DNA of 25,893 nucleotides, from NCBI GenBank assembly GCA_025201705.1, contig MU616974.1, positions 1 through 25,893 on the forward strand, in the 5' to 3' direction. The number at the start of each line of letters is the position of its first letter. Positions within the stretch are counted from its first letter, which is position 1. The DNA is from Dissophora ornata. Its lineage: Eukaryota; Mortierellomycota; Mortierellomycetes; Mortierellales; Mortierellaceae. Position numbers and translations under genes: made by a program. A model generated the notes under the pieces. It did not search any database and was not told where the DNA came from. It worked only from the letters and a program-made list of their open reading frames with translations. This document shows, piece by piece, positions 1-9,091 of this stretch.

Positions 1-35
1 CACCCTGGATTTCAGTTCGGGATTGGTGGCGTGAA

Positions 36-41
36 TTTATT
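36..41 (-). terminator. Polyadenylation signal of the MFS gene
   Basis: AATAAA on the minus strand, about 155 nt after the transporter stop. A run of 16 T (180-195, read as A on the minus strand) directly follows the stop codon. The rest of 1-193 shows no gene. Confidence 0.45.
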
Positions 42-193
42 ACTGGAATAGATTTGTAGAATGCAACAGGTTTGGATAGAATAAGAAGATGGCGTGCAAT
101 GCTGGAAGTCGGATTGGCAATACGAGAGCGAGTAAAGTGGAGGATGCGAGAGTATAGACGATGCTATGTCAACACGAAGTTTTTTTTTTTTTT

Positions 194-2688
194 TTAGACG
201 CGGTTCAGGGCTTTCTCATCAGCCTTTTGGCGCCAAGAATTGGCCTTCAAAACCATCAGGACAAGACCCGAGGCACCAAGCAGAGTCATAAGCGCCCAGA
301 ATGTATACAGCCAACCATTGCCGATGGCATCCATCAGGGGCAGAGCGGTGAACCCTCCGATAGCACCTGTAACGCCACGAGCGAAACTGTTGCATGCAAC
401 TGCAGAGGTAGCCATGTTGTTGTCCGAATTGGCGTCGACAAGAGCTGTCGTTGTGCTGGAGAAGACCATCATCATACCAAAGCCGACGAAGAAAATGCCG
501 ACCAAGGGAGCGGCCAGGGGTAGCTCCTTTTGCACAGACCAGCCAAAGAGTGTGAGTCCAAGAGGGAGGAAGAAAACACCGATCCAGACACTATCATCAG
601 TATAAACAAAAATGAATATGCGGTTCGTAAGAGACTCAGGAAGCGAGACGCAGCGGACTCTGCGAGCTGTGATCGATGCCTTCCATCTTCGCCCTGCTTA
701 CCTCTGGAGACGGACTTCTGGTGGGGCACGCATTGTGATGTTGACAACCACAGTAGCGTCCTTTTCGCTCATATCTCTTACAGCATGGCCGTGTCCACCT
801 CCAAACATAGCGTCGCGGTCCCTCTCGTCTCTCTGTCGCTGGAGTTCTTGATTAATCAACCAGCGACGCATCACATAATCTGAATACCGTCCTCCGATGA
901 GCGATCCTAGTACAGAACCAAACCCTCCAGCACAGAAGCAGACGCCGATTGTGGACTCGCTCAGGTTATAGATGTTGTTGAAGGAAATGGGCAGAGTGTT
1001 GTTCATGCAGAACTGCGCTCCCAGCGCCAATGCATTGAACGTGACCAGCAGCGCATTTGTGGGTTGACGAAGGCAGAGCAAGGGACGGAGTGGGTTGAAG
1101 GACTTGCGCTTCTTTGGCGCTTCAGCTTGGTCCGAAGCAGGGTCTTCGACATCATTCTCGACGGATGACTCTTCAAATTTCTCTTTGGAGTCTAGTTCCT
1201 GCTTCTTGTTGTCGATGTTAGGAAATACAACATGACGTTCAGTCTTCGGGGTACTATCATCATCATCAGTTCCAGTAGCCTCATCCTGGGTCTTCACAGC
1301 ACTTGAACTGCCGCTCTCCTCTATCATTTCGTTTTCTGGCATCATGTAGGGAGGAACAAAGTTGGGCACAATAAATTCCATGGCACTCTCGACCGGAGGA
1401 CTGTGATGGCCGTGCACAGAGAGACGGTCTGACGATGCCGAGGTGGCAGTACCGATGGCAGGGGATGGGAAAGGGTGCTTGGCGTCGGAGGAACGAGCGG
1501 ACATCTCAGACTCGTGCAGCGATGTCTTACTGGCTACGAGGGTGGGGTCAGAGCGGGTCGAGTGGATATACGAGCGGGAGACGGCCTTGATCGGCTCATC
1601 ATCCTCTGTGGCGGTAACCTCGTCAATATGGTGGCGGTACGTCTCGGGGAGGACGAATAGGACGAGCAAGAATGCGACGACTGCGGTCCCCAGGAGCAAC
1701 CACATGGTGGATCTAGTGTGCACAGTCCAAGGAGTAATGCACAAACACAAGAGGATAATTTAAATGCCTTGGTCTTATGCTGTGCAACGGCAAGTCATCC
1801 ATGTGTATGATAGGCAAGTTCACTACCATACCTCCATCCAGCTCTATCAGCAAGTACACCTCCAATAATTGGACCAATCATGGGCGCAACCAATGGCCCC
1901 AAGTAGAACAGGCCAAAGGCTGATCCACGTTCTCCGCTGTGGAAGATGTCGCTTAGGGAACCACCTCCAACAGACAGGACTGAGCTCGAGCCGAAGGCCT
2001 GGATGGCACGCATGACAAAGAACACCCAGATGTTGCGCGAAATAGCTGCGAGAAGGGAACCGAGGATGAAGATCGACATTGAGGCGAGGTAGATAGGTCG
2101 TCGGCCATAGTAGTCGCAGAGCGAAGCCCAGAAGACGGGCATGATGCCCATAAAGAGAACGTACACTGACACTATGTTGTCAAACCAATTGAATAATTGA
2201 ATACAAAATAGCGAGTTAGAGGTTTGTGCGAAAGAAATTATGTGGGGTTGGGGAGCGAAAAGGGAAGCGTGTGGTATCAATGACAAAACACCCCTACGAG
2301 GCAGTGAATGATGCACGGAGTTATGCGAGGCAGTTTTGCCGTAAACAAGTGACAGAACACAACAATGACAAACAACATCCTCGGCGATGGGAGTAAAATT
2401 AAGCGTCGCTGCACCGATCGGCACAGAGAGTACAGGGACTGCCATGAGCCGGGTGGGAAGGGGAGCAATGTACGTACGCGTTGCACTGACAATGGACGAC
2501 GTCGTGTTCAGATCCTGCTTGACCTGGAGCACTGCAGGCAAATATATACTCGACGCCAACGGAGCCACGAACGCGCAGTAGGCAATTACAAACACAACAG
2601 TATTCTTTTTGCGCCTTGGCCAGTTCTTGGGATCATCTGTCTTTGGGGTAGAGCGGAGCAGCTCTTTGAAATATGAGGCCACCGTCAT
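194..2688 (-). CDS. MFS drug:H+ antiporter-like transporter (DHA1 type), 4 exons, 652 aa
   Basis: Plasma- or vacuolar-membrane transporter of the major facilitator superfamily, probably proton-coupled export of drugs or small molecules; the substrate cannot be read from sequence. Exons: 2688-2478, 2171-1832, 1712-702, 590-194; introns of 306, 119 and 111 nt keep frame. The loop after TM2 has the MFS motif DYYGRRPIY (about residue 90), and APMIGPIIGG near residue 168 resembles the antiporter motif of TM5. TM6 ends at VLPETY (about 209). It is followed by an unusually long, Ser/Asp/Glu-rich central loop of roughly 178 residues, then NPLRPLL and the second helix bundle. The start is ATG 2688, in good context and just before the conserved N terminus; an in-frame ATG at 2742 would add 18 residues. 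Exon 4 could instead begin at 659 (42-nt intron), but 590 gives the better family fit. AATAAA lies downstream at 41-36. Confidence 0.88.
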
Positions 2689-3738
2689 AGTCGTTATGTG
2701 TGTGGATAAGTAGGACAATGATGGTATTGGGTGTGTGCACACGAGGGAGAGATTCGGAATGAGTCTTGTGCAATTAGTCGAGAGGAATTTAGATGAGGAG
2801 GAATGCAGGCGTAGCCCAGTTGCTAAAGCGAAGGCGAGAGAATATGGTGTGAATCGGCTCGTTCGGGTCGAGGCTCGAAAATTAGAGAGTGAGCAGATGA
2901 GTGGGGAAGAGGGCGGTGAAGGGAGATAAGATGAAGTGGGTGAGTGGGTGGGAATGCATGCTGGTGCTTAAATAGAGAAAGCATGTCGGAACCTGGAATA
3001 AGGGTAAATGGTCGAGGATCTTCCAAGATATGCTTACAGGAAGCAGGATCAAACAGCCGCGATCGCCTCTATGCCAGTCTGTCGGTGTTGCAAAAAAAGA
3101 TAATAAAATAAAAAAAAAAAATGACGGATGCAACTGGTAGAGATCATGCATACACAAATGGTGCAGCGCTGTCAGGACTATGTGAACCGCACCCGGATGG
3201 ATGTAATTAGCTAGTGCCGGAACTTAATGATGCTCGCCATACGAGTTGACGAGTGTGGGAATGGAGCCGAAGACATAAGGTCGACTAGAATGACTCTTCT
3301 TCACTCATAGCTGCGCTTTACGCCGGAGGTGGTATGTGCTTACTGGGACTAAGTAGAGCGGCTGTTTGGCGTACATGTAGACTACACAAGTGGCTAGCCT
3401 CGGATCAATCTACAACCTTAATTGACCGTCGCAGGTTGTGAGTGGACGGACCCTCCCGACTGGATAAAATGCAAAAATAAGAATTTGACTTTTTTCGTCT
3501 GCTGTTCCGCACAGGATAAATCGCTGTCGGAAATATCTAATCCGAGGCACTTTTCACTAGCTTTCTCTGCCGAAATGGGCATACAACATGTAACCTGAGG
3601 AAGCAAATCCCGTCCAGAGATTATCCATGCTATGCCCAGTGCCTATTTTTCCAGCCTAATAAACGACGGTTGTTTCCACTCTCCAATGTTATGGCCATGG
3701 ATGCTATTTCAAACATCATGACGCACTGCAGCTAGACA

Positions 3739-3861
3739 TGCTGCCTGCTTATTTTTTTTGGAATGTCAAGTTTAATCCGAATAATGGAAGTCAAAGTGCT
3801 CGAACGAGCAAATGCTGCCTGCTTATACACCGTGTTTTTTTGAGCCTGCTTATGCACCGTG
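3739..3861 (+). repeat. Three-copy short direct repeat, core GCCTGCTTAT
   Basis: TGCTGCCTGCTTAT occurs at 3739-3752 and 3813-3826. The second copy continues as ACACCGTG, and a third copy, GCCTGCTTATGCACCGTG, lies at 3844-3861. Copies are 74 and about 29 bp apart, within 300 bp upstream of the TPX2-like start. It may be a decayed repeat or a factor-binding cluster; no function is shown. Confidence 0.6.
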
Positions 3862-3898
3862 GCTATGCTGAGGATGTGTCTCACCTCTCCGGCATAGT

Positions 3899-3904
3899 CA
3901 CGTG
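3899..3904. promoter_or_regulatory. Palindromic CACGTG (E-box / CDEI-like) site
   Basis: CACGTG sits in the 8-bp palindrome TCACGTGA (3898-3905), about 132 bp upstream of the TPX2-like ATG. This is the known core for bHLH factors of the Cbf1/USF kind. It is the clearest regulatory motif in this promoter, but binding is inferred. Confidence 0.4.
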
Positions 3905-4035
3905 ATTAATTTTCCAGACCTTTTTTTTGGCGAATGTAAACATTGAACGCGTCTCATCACCTGCATCATCGCCATCCCCATCACATTGCACGCAACTTCC
4001 TCTGGCACATTCCATTGACAATAAAACTTTTCAGC

Positions 4036-5510
4036 ATGGAGTTGCCTTCAGATCAGAGCAGCGTTCTCACCCACTCAAGGATGACCCCAACGTATGTCTG
4101 GAATAACTTTGCCAAGGACTGCCAGGAATCATTCGGGGATTACACTAACACATCTGATACTCGCCTGCTTGTTTGTCATTAATGCTTTAGCCCCACCCCC
4201 CACGAGAGCCGTATCTTGCAGGAAGGTCCCCAGCGGAGTGGATACAAGGCAAATAAGGTCGACAGACGGGTAAGTGTTTACGTCTGGTAAGCGACTATAT
4301 TCATCCAAGTATGCTACTTGGCGCAGTTAAGTTAACACATCATGCACTATTCTAGGTTTTCGAGAGTTCAGGAGATCTGGGGGTTCCAAAAGTGACAAAG
4401 CTGCCATTAACTGTCCCTAAATCCCCGTCTTTCACCAAGCGCAGGCATGCACCCTTACGCCCTGCTGTCATGCCAAACAAAGCACCCAGCCACCAGTCAC
4501 AGCAGCAGCAGAAGCAGCAGTATCAGAAGAAGCCTCAGACCAGGATTACACAACAGGGACTGATTTCTTCAGCTGAATCTGCAAGAAGACTGAGTCAGGA
4601 AAAGTTGAAGCTCCCAGTGCGACAAGGATCAGTCACTGCTCAACGCATTCCTTCTCGCCCAAAAGTCACAAAACCCACCTTGACGGTCCCGCAACCCTTT
4701 AAGCTTGCAACAGAGGCGAGATCTGAGCGATACCAGGAGCAGTTCCGACATAAACTAGACAAATGGAAGCAGATCGAGAAAGAGAACAGGTTCAAAGCTC
4801 TTCCATTGCCAGTGTACCCAGAAAAGTTTATGCCTAAAAAGTCGGCCAAGCTTGTGACGAGCACGAAACCAATTCACCTGCGGACAGACCAGAGAGCGCA
4901 CGAGAGAGAAGTTTATGAACGCGAAAAGCAGCGCAAAGAAAAAATGATACAGGACATGATGGCCGAAAAGGCGCGCGAAAATGAGGTACACAAAGCCCAG
5001 CGCCTCCTGTGGTTGATAATTGTGCCTGGAATACCCCTGCCCCTCTAACGCTCTTCCCATCCCTTGTTATAGCTGCGTGAGCAACAGGAGCTCAGGGAGT
5101 TACGTCAGCGATTAGTGCCGCACCCGACGCCTATTCGAGATTATCCTCGTATCGAGATCCACAAATCCGCGCGTCCTCTTACAGTACCCAGATCACCAGT
5201 TATTGGCGATAAGCGGAAGCGACAAATGACTTTGGAGAGGGAATTATCCAGCGTAGAGGAGGATCATAGCCAACCATCCCAGGATCAATACGAGCACCAG
5301 CAGCAACAACACGAACAACATGAGTCCGTGGACCCACATCAGCTGCAGCAAGACAGAGTGCGCGCAGAGATCGAGGAGCAAAGAGAAAAGGATGCTGGCC
5401 AAAAGGAACCCGAAAACAAGAGGCGACGGACCTCTGCAAAGGACCCGGCTGACCCAACTATTTTTATTCACATGGGACGCAAATCTTGGCTCGAATACAA
5501 CGACCTGTAA
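4036..5510 (+). CDS. TPX2 family spindle assembly protein, 4 exons, 400 aa
   Basis: Likely microtubule-associated protein of the mitotic spindle; animal and plant TPX2 nucleates microtubules and binds Aurora A and importin. Exons: 4036-4091, 4191-4269, 4356-4985, 5073-5510; introns of 99, 86 and 87 nt, the first with donor gtatgt and branch-like ACTAAC. Residues about 150-162 (KPTLTVPQPFKL), 190-198 (FKALPLPVYPEKF) and 216-280 (KPIHLRTDQRA, a charged helix, then LRQRLVPHP) match the order of the TPX2 C-terminal domain. The N-terminal third is basic and Gln-rich with repeated LTVP-type motifs. The C terminus has basic clusters (DKRKRQ near 302, NKRRR), likely nuclear signals, and a Q/H-rich stretch. 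The protein is shorter than vertebrate TPX2 (about 750 aa), and I cannot see a clear Aurora-binding N terminus. The start is the first ATG that splices in frame. Confidence 0.87.
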
Positions 5511-5677
5511 TAGAAGTTCTCCTTTTCTCCATTTCACTAGGACAATAGTCTTTCCACTTATACCTTTTCCAGTGCTCACTGATTTTCAGTCGCTCGTCAT
5601 ATACCAATGTACCACCTTGAGGATTCTGTCTTTGAGTTCTCGTTTGCTCTCCTTGCTTGAAGTAACCATGTTTTACC

Positions 5678-5683
5678 AATAAA
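5678..5683 (+). terminator. Polyadenylation signal of the TPX2-like gene
   Basis: AATAAA 168 nt after the stop at 5510, in an A/T-rich 3' region. Confidence 0.5.
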
Positions 5684-5842
5684 TCCCAGTCTTATTAATT
5701 CCTGCTGGCAGATAGGAGTGGCAAAGAACTAAGAGCAGTTATCTGTGGTGCAGGAGTGGGTTGTGCCCTCAATGGCGCCATGGACCAAGAGCTTTAAAGA
5801 AGGGCGAAGAGAGACTTATATTCATTGCGCGGAATGCGGGAT

Positions 5843-5848
5843 TTTATT
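5843..5848 (-). terminator. Relict polyadenylation signal of the channel-like pseudogene
   Basis: AATAAA on the minus strand, 46 nt past the last stop of the pseudogene. It supports the view that the Gln-rich block is a true gene 3' end. Confidence 0.35.
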
Positions 5849-5893
5849 ATGCGTCCATTTCATACATCTCAGTGCAGATGTGTAAATATTACG

Positions 5894-7316
5894 TTAGGCT
5901 GTTGCAATAGTTGTTTGAATTCTTCTGTGTCTGTTCCTGCTGCACTGCCAATTGTTGAGTGAGACTTTGTTGCTCCCGTTGCATTATGAGTTGCTGCGAA
6001 AGCAGCTTCCCGACCTGTGTATTCAAGTTTTTGATGATCTTTGCATCTTGCTTCTTTTTCTCAGCCCGCGTTTCGGCTGAGGCAGGAGCAGGATGAGCAT
6101 CTGTGCTCCAATAGCTCTTGCCGCTAATCTCCAGCTGGGCATCACCACTACTCTCTGGCTATGCGTCGCCACCAATATCACCTTCATCACCAACTACGAT
6201 GTTAGCATCGTTCTCGGCGACCTCTACTTCTTCCTCTTTATTCTCGCCCTCGTCCTCATCATCAGTGACAGTTTCGGTATCATCAGCATCCTCATCCTCC
6301 ACTTTCGTGACCCTTTCTTTCAGTCACATTTTTAAGAGGCTCAATGTGCAGCAATCGCAAGGTTATCAAAGAACTCCAAACCGAAGTTATAGCATTTGAC
6401 GTATGAATCCATCCTCAAGCAAGACTTTAGTCGAGTTATATGGTATGGCGGGTGTCTGCATCCGAACGGGGGTCGAGGATCCAATCAAATTCCACACATC
6501 CGGGTGTCTTTTAAAAAACACAGCGGGCAACCTCTGCCACAAACCCAACGGCTCGCCCACAGAGAACCAGTCCGCCTTAACAGCCAGCAGCGTTTGACCA
6601 TTTTTTCAAGAGAGCAATGCACCCACAGTATCCAGGCGCTCTTTTCAAATCTGCCTCGTTTTAGAAAAGCCATGTCGTCTCTCCTTTTATTTTTTTTAGA
6701 AAAGAATCTAGGACTACGCGGCGCACTCCTCCAGCGCAACTCGATCGTGACTTTCTAGAAAATTTCAGAGGACGCCGCAGGCCCTGCGGGATCCAGGCCC
6801 TCTCTCTGTGCCACTCCCCGCTATTTAGAGCCCGGATGGCCTGTTGTCGCCGGAAGGCCGTCCATAGCGTGCTCCACCATGGAATGGCCGAGGTGCTCGA
6901 GGCCACTTCCATGGCGTCTGAGCTCGATTCTATTGGTGCATCGGCGTCTCTGTAAGACTACGATGCGTCGAATGTGGCCATGAAGGCTGGAAGTGTGAAG
7001 CTGTCATTGCTTGGGTCTGGTGGCCCAGAGGACATGCGGAGTTGAAGGATGGGGTCTTTCGCAATGTCTTTGTGCTTAACTTCCAGGACCGGAGGAGCAA
7101 GTTTGGCGGATGGACGGTAATATGGCTGTCCATGATAGCCGACCGCTGCATCACTGGGATAAAGGCGATACGACAAAGTAACTCTAACGCCTCATCTGGG
7201 TATAACTCCATAAAATCGCAAAGATTGTTAAAGAAGGGGAGTATGAGAGTACGTCCTTGTTGCCTGTCTTTGGCCAATTTACTATCGATTTGTGAGTGGA
7301 TAGAAGTGATGATTCG
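5894..7316 (-). pseudogene. Decayed, internally deleted paralogue of the propeller/membrane gene at 21481
   Basis: Blocks in several minus-strand frames match the intact gene in order. Near 7316-7220, FMELYPDEALELLCRIAFIP compares with MEIYPDEAFERLGRIAYVP. Near 7030-6960, DPILQLR and LPAFMATFDA compare with DPVLQLD and RPIFMASFDA. At about 6880, PWWSTLW compares with TWWKTLY. At 6445-6344, YHITRLK and CYNFGLEFFDNLAIAA compare with YHMIRLK and TYDFTIEFYDNPAIAA, then a TGA (6343-6341). Instead of the membrane helices, an acidic block and a Gln-rich coiled coil (GKLLSQQLIMQREQQ) follow to a stop at 5896-5894, with an in-frame TAG at 6161-6159; these probably represent the cytosolic tail. Frameshifts, stops and a 419-bp insertion show it is dead. 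AATAAA at 5848-5843 fits its old 3' end. That the last block is the family tail is inferred. Confidence 0.75.
6446..6864. mobile_element. 419-bp insertion within the channel-like pseudogene (possible non-autonomous element)
   Basis: Left host sequence aligns to the intact gene up to 6445 (ATATGGTA) and right host sequence resumes at 6865 (TAGCGTGCTCCACC) with no base lost. The 419 bp between have no counterpart in the intact copy. The ends are TGGCGGGTG and, reading inward on the other strand, TGGACGGCC, a weak inverted similarity. There is no clear target-site duplication beyond a possible TA. It has no coding capacity for a transposase. It could be a small DNA transposon remnant or filler from break repair. 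Confidence 0.4.
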
Positions 7317-7368
7317 AAACTTGGGTGGTACTGCAATTGAGAGGGATAGTTGAGGAGCTGACAAAGAG

Positions 7369-7388
7369 AAAAAAAAAAAAAAAAAAAA
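7369..7388. repeat. Run of 20 A
   Basis: A homopolymer tract lying, on the minus strand, as poly-T ahead of a pyrimidine stretch and a TTGCAG acceptor-like site (around 7330), just before the first conserved block of the channel-like pseudogene. Probably the end of a former intron. Confidence 0.6.
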
Positions 7389-7399
7389 GCTGAAGTCAG

Positions 7400-8017
7400 G
7401 AAGTGAACATGCTGTCAATGGCTAAGAATTTGGGCGTGTTCCTGAAAACTCCAATTTGATCTGGATCGACCCTCTGCTGGTTTCCTCAGAGGCTGTTGTG
7501 GATATTTTTCTAGGAGAGAAAGTGAATTCATATTCTGGACCCTTGTCGATGCGAGGTCTAGAAGAGCTCTTTGTTATTCAAATGCGATGTTGCTTCAATG
7601 GAAAATTGTCCCGCAGCACTAGGAACAAGAGGAGTCTGCAGGCAGTTGTATATGAACACTGATCTTCAACCTGCAGTTTATTTGAGGAACCTGCTTTGGT
7701 GTGTGATTATGTTTTTCCATTTTTAAGAGGTCTGGAAATGCCCAAAGTGTTGAGGGGACACACACACATTCACACGCGGAACACACACACATTCACACGC
7801 GCGAAGTATTTTCACTTTTCATGCTCATGTTGCTGTGCTATGAATTTCTCGGATATTTTTCATCCATTTGGGAAGAAAAGGATAGAAAGTGCGCCTCAAG
7901 GATGTCGGTCATGTCTGTGGCCTAGTCCGGCTGCGTGTTAGATCGAGCAGAAGTGTTTCCAGGCTTGTCTTGTTTGATGATTTCATACGGGGATACCGGG
8001 ATGGATGCGTCTGGCAT
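7400..8017 (-). pseudogene. Broken coding blocks of an unidentified protein
   Basis: A start at 8017 opens a coding-looking stretch (MPDASIPVSPYEIIKQDKPG...) that meets an in-frame TAG at 7924-7922, then continues with TDILEAHFLSFSS to about 7840. After a CA-rich gap resembling a degenerate intron, a CTGCAG acceptor-like site precedes TPLVPSAAGQFSIEATSHLN (from 7635), stopped by TAG at 7560-7558. A further block, VDPDQIGVFRNTPKFLAI, begins at 7470. All lie on one strand in the right order, directly upstream of the channel-like pseudogene. They may be its N-terminal part or a separate dead gene. They do not match the N terminus of the intact gene at 21481, and I do not recognise the family. 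Confidence 0.4.
7758..7801 (+). repeat. Perfect 21-bp tandem duplication, CA-rich
   Basis: The 21-mer ACACACACACATTCACACGCG occurs at 7758-7778 and again at 7781-7801, separated by GA. It is a minisatellite-like duplication inside the degenerate region. Confidence 0.8.
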
Positions 8018-8835
8018 GGTAGTGTGGACCAGGCGGAGAGTATCACTATTGCTAAACTATGACATTGGCATATTAAATGATGATATGGTTGGTTTAGAAG
8101 TGCAGGACATGAGTGTAATTTGAAATTGTTAAAAATACACTAGAGTCATTTACCTCTCATGCCTGCAATTGTGCAATCTCCTTATAACTCAGTTCTTCAG
8201 CGAATTGCTTGAAATCTTATGGAGATGTTCTCCTGTTCTCGGTATTTTTGTCGAAGCGTCCAATCATTCTGAAATGTTCAGTATGATATCCGCATGAGAT
8301 TCTGACAGCGATGTTGGGTGGGAAGAAGGCGTAGGATGCGGTATTTTTCTCCACTGCTGGCTGGTGCATTCCGTTTTGCGTTGCCAAAGAGTCTGTGGCG
8401 ATATGGCGCGCTTACATTGATATTGATGCTGTGTTGGATGAAGAAGTATACATTCTTGTGCTCGGTGGCCCAATGCTGAGGTGGACCGTGTGATTCCTGC
8501 CTTCGAGGACGTAGTAGTGATACGATGTTGATAGTATGTGATATGATGATATCGAGTGCATACTTGCATATTGGGTAGCTGTTGCAGTGAGTCTTGTCCT
8601 TTTTGAGATGATCATGGCTGAAATTTGATGACATTGATAGGGTAAAGAAGGAGCTATTGGGGTTGTACTCTTTGAATACAACCACAATGCATATTCTTTC
8701 TGGATGCCATCAATGGAAGACCTCAATCTCATGTCTTGCCATGAAGTTGGTTGTGTTTTGTGAAAAGAAGTTGCTGAGTTTAGCATGGCTCAGCTATGGT
8801 TGACTAACTGGGTCATCGCCTTTTAGACAGCGACC
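8018..8835. other. Region without an intact gene
   Basis: Only short, interrupted open frames. Some minus-strand stretches look coding (for example FKQFAEELSYKEIAQLQA near 8215-8165) but carry stops within tens of codons, and I cannot assign them. Likely more relict gene sequence. Confidence 0.4.
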
Positions 8836-8899
8836 CATGTTGAGGGTAAGAAGGTGTGATTTTTGACAGAAAAAGAGAAAAAAGAAAGAGAGCTTTATA
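8836..8899 (-). promoter_or_regulatory. Orphan promoter-like module: TATA box, pyrimidine-rich leader, ATG
   Basis: On the minus strand, TATAAA (8899-8894) is followed by a T/C-rich leader and an ATG at 8838-8836 in good context (TCAACATGG). The reading frame then stops after 14 codons (MGRCLKGDD...). This looks like a typical fungal gene start whose coding region has decayed. Confidence 0.35.
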
Positions 8900-9091
8900 A
8901 GGAAGGATGGAACAAAAGAACGATGCATGTTCGATTATGCATCCAACATTGATGGTCTGGCTGCTTATCTTTCCCATGCATTGATGCCTCCCCCTTATAT
9001 TTTTTGGTGTCAGTGCTCGCCTCCCGATACACTTGCTCTCCTCCCGTCGAACTTGTACCTGTTTGTATCTCACAGCACTTGTGCAAACTGT

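Larger units (their letters stand above)
2689..4035. other. Divergent intergenic region between the MFS and TPX2 genes
   Basis: About 1.35 kb without a convincing gene; the open frames here are short and match no family I recognise. It must hold both promoters. The only structure seen is an A-rich stretch near 3099-3121, a three-copy short repeat at 3739-3861, and a CACGTG site at 3899-3904. Confidence 0.6.

Noticed and set aside
194..605. Plus-strand open frames overlapping the MFS gene.
   Set aside because: They are antisense shadows of exon 4; the minus-strand product has clear MFS helices.
660..701. A 42-nt third intron in the MFS gene, which would add about 23 residues.
   Set aside because: It is shorter than every other intron here; the 111-nt alternative ends at a better acceptor with ACTGAT upstream and gives RLQSVWIGVFFLP, closer to the family pattern.
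7740..7805. CRISPR-like or telomeric repeat.
   Set aside because: Only two copies of a CA-rich 21-mer with a 2-bp spacer; this is a simple tandem duplication.
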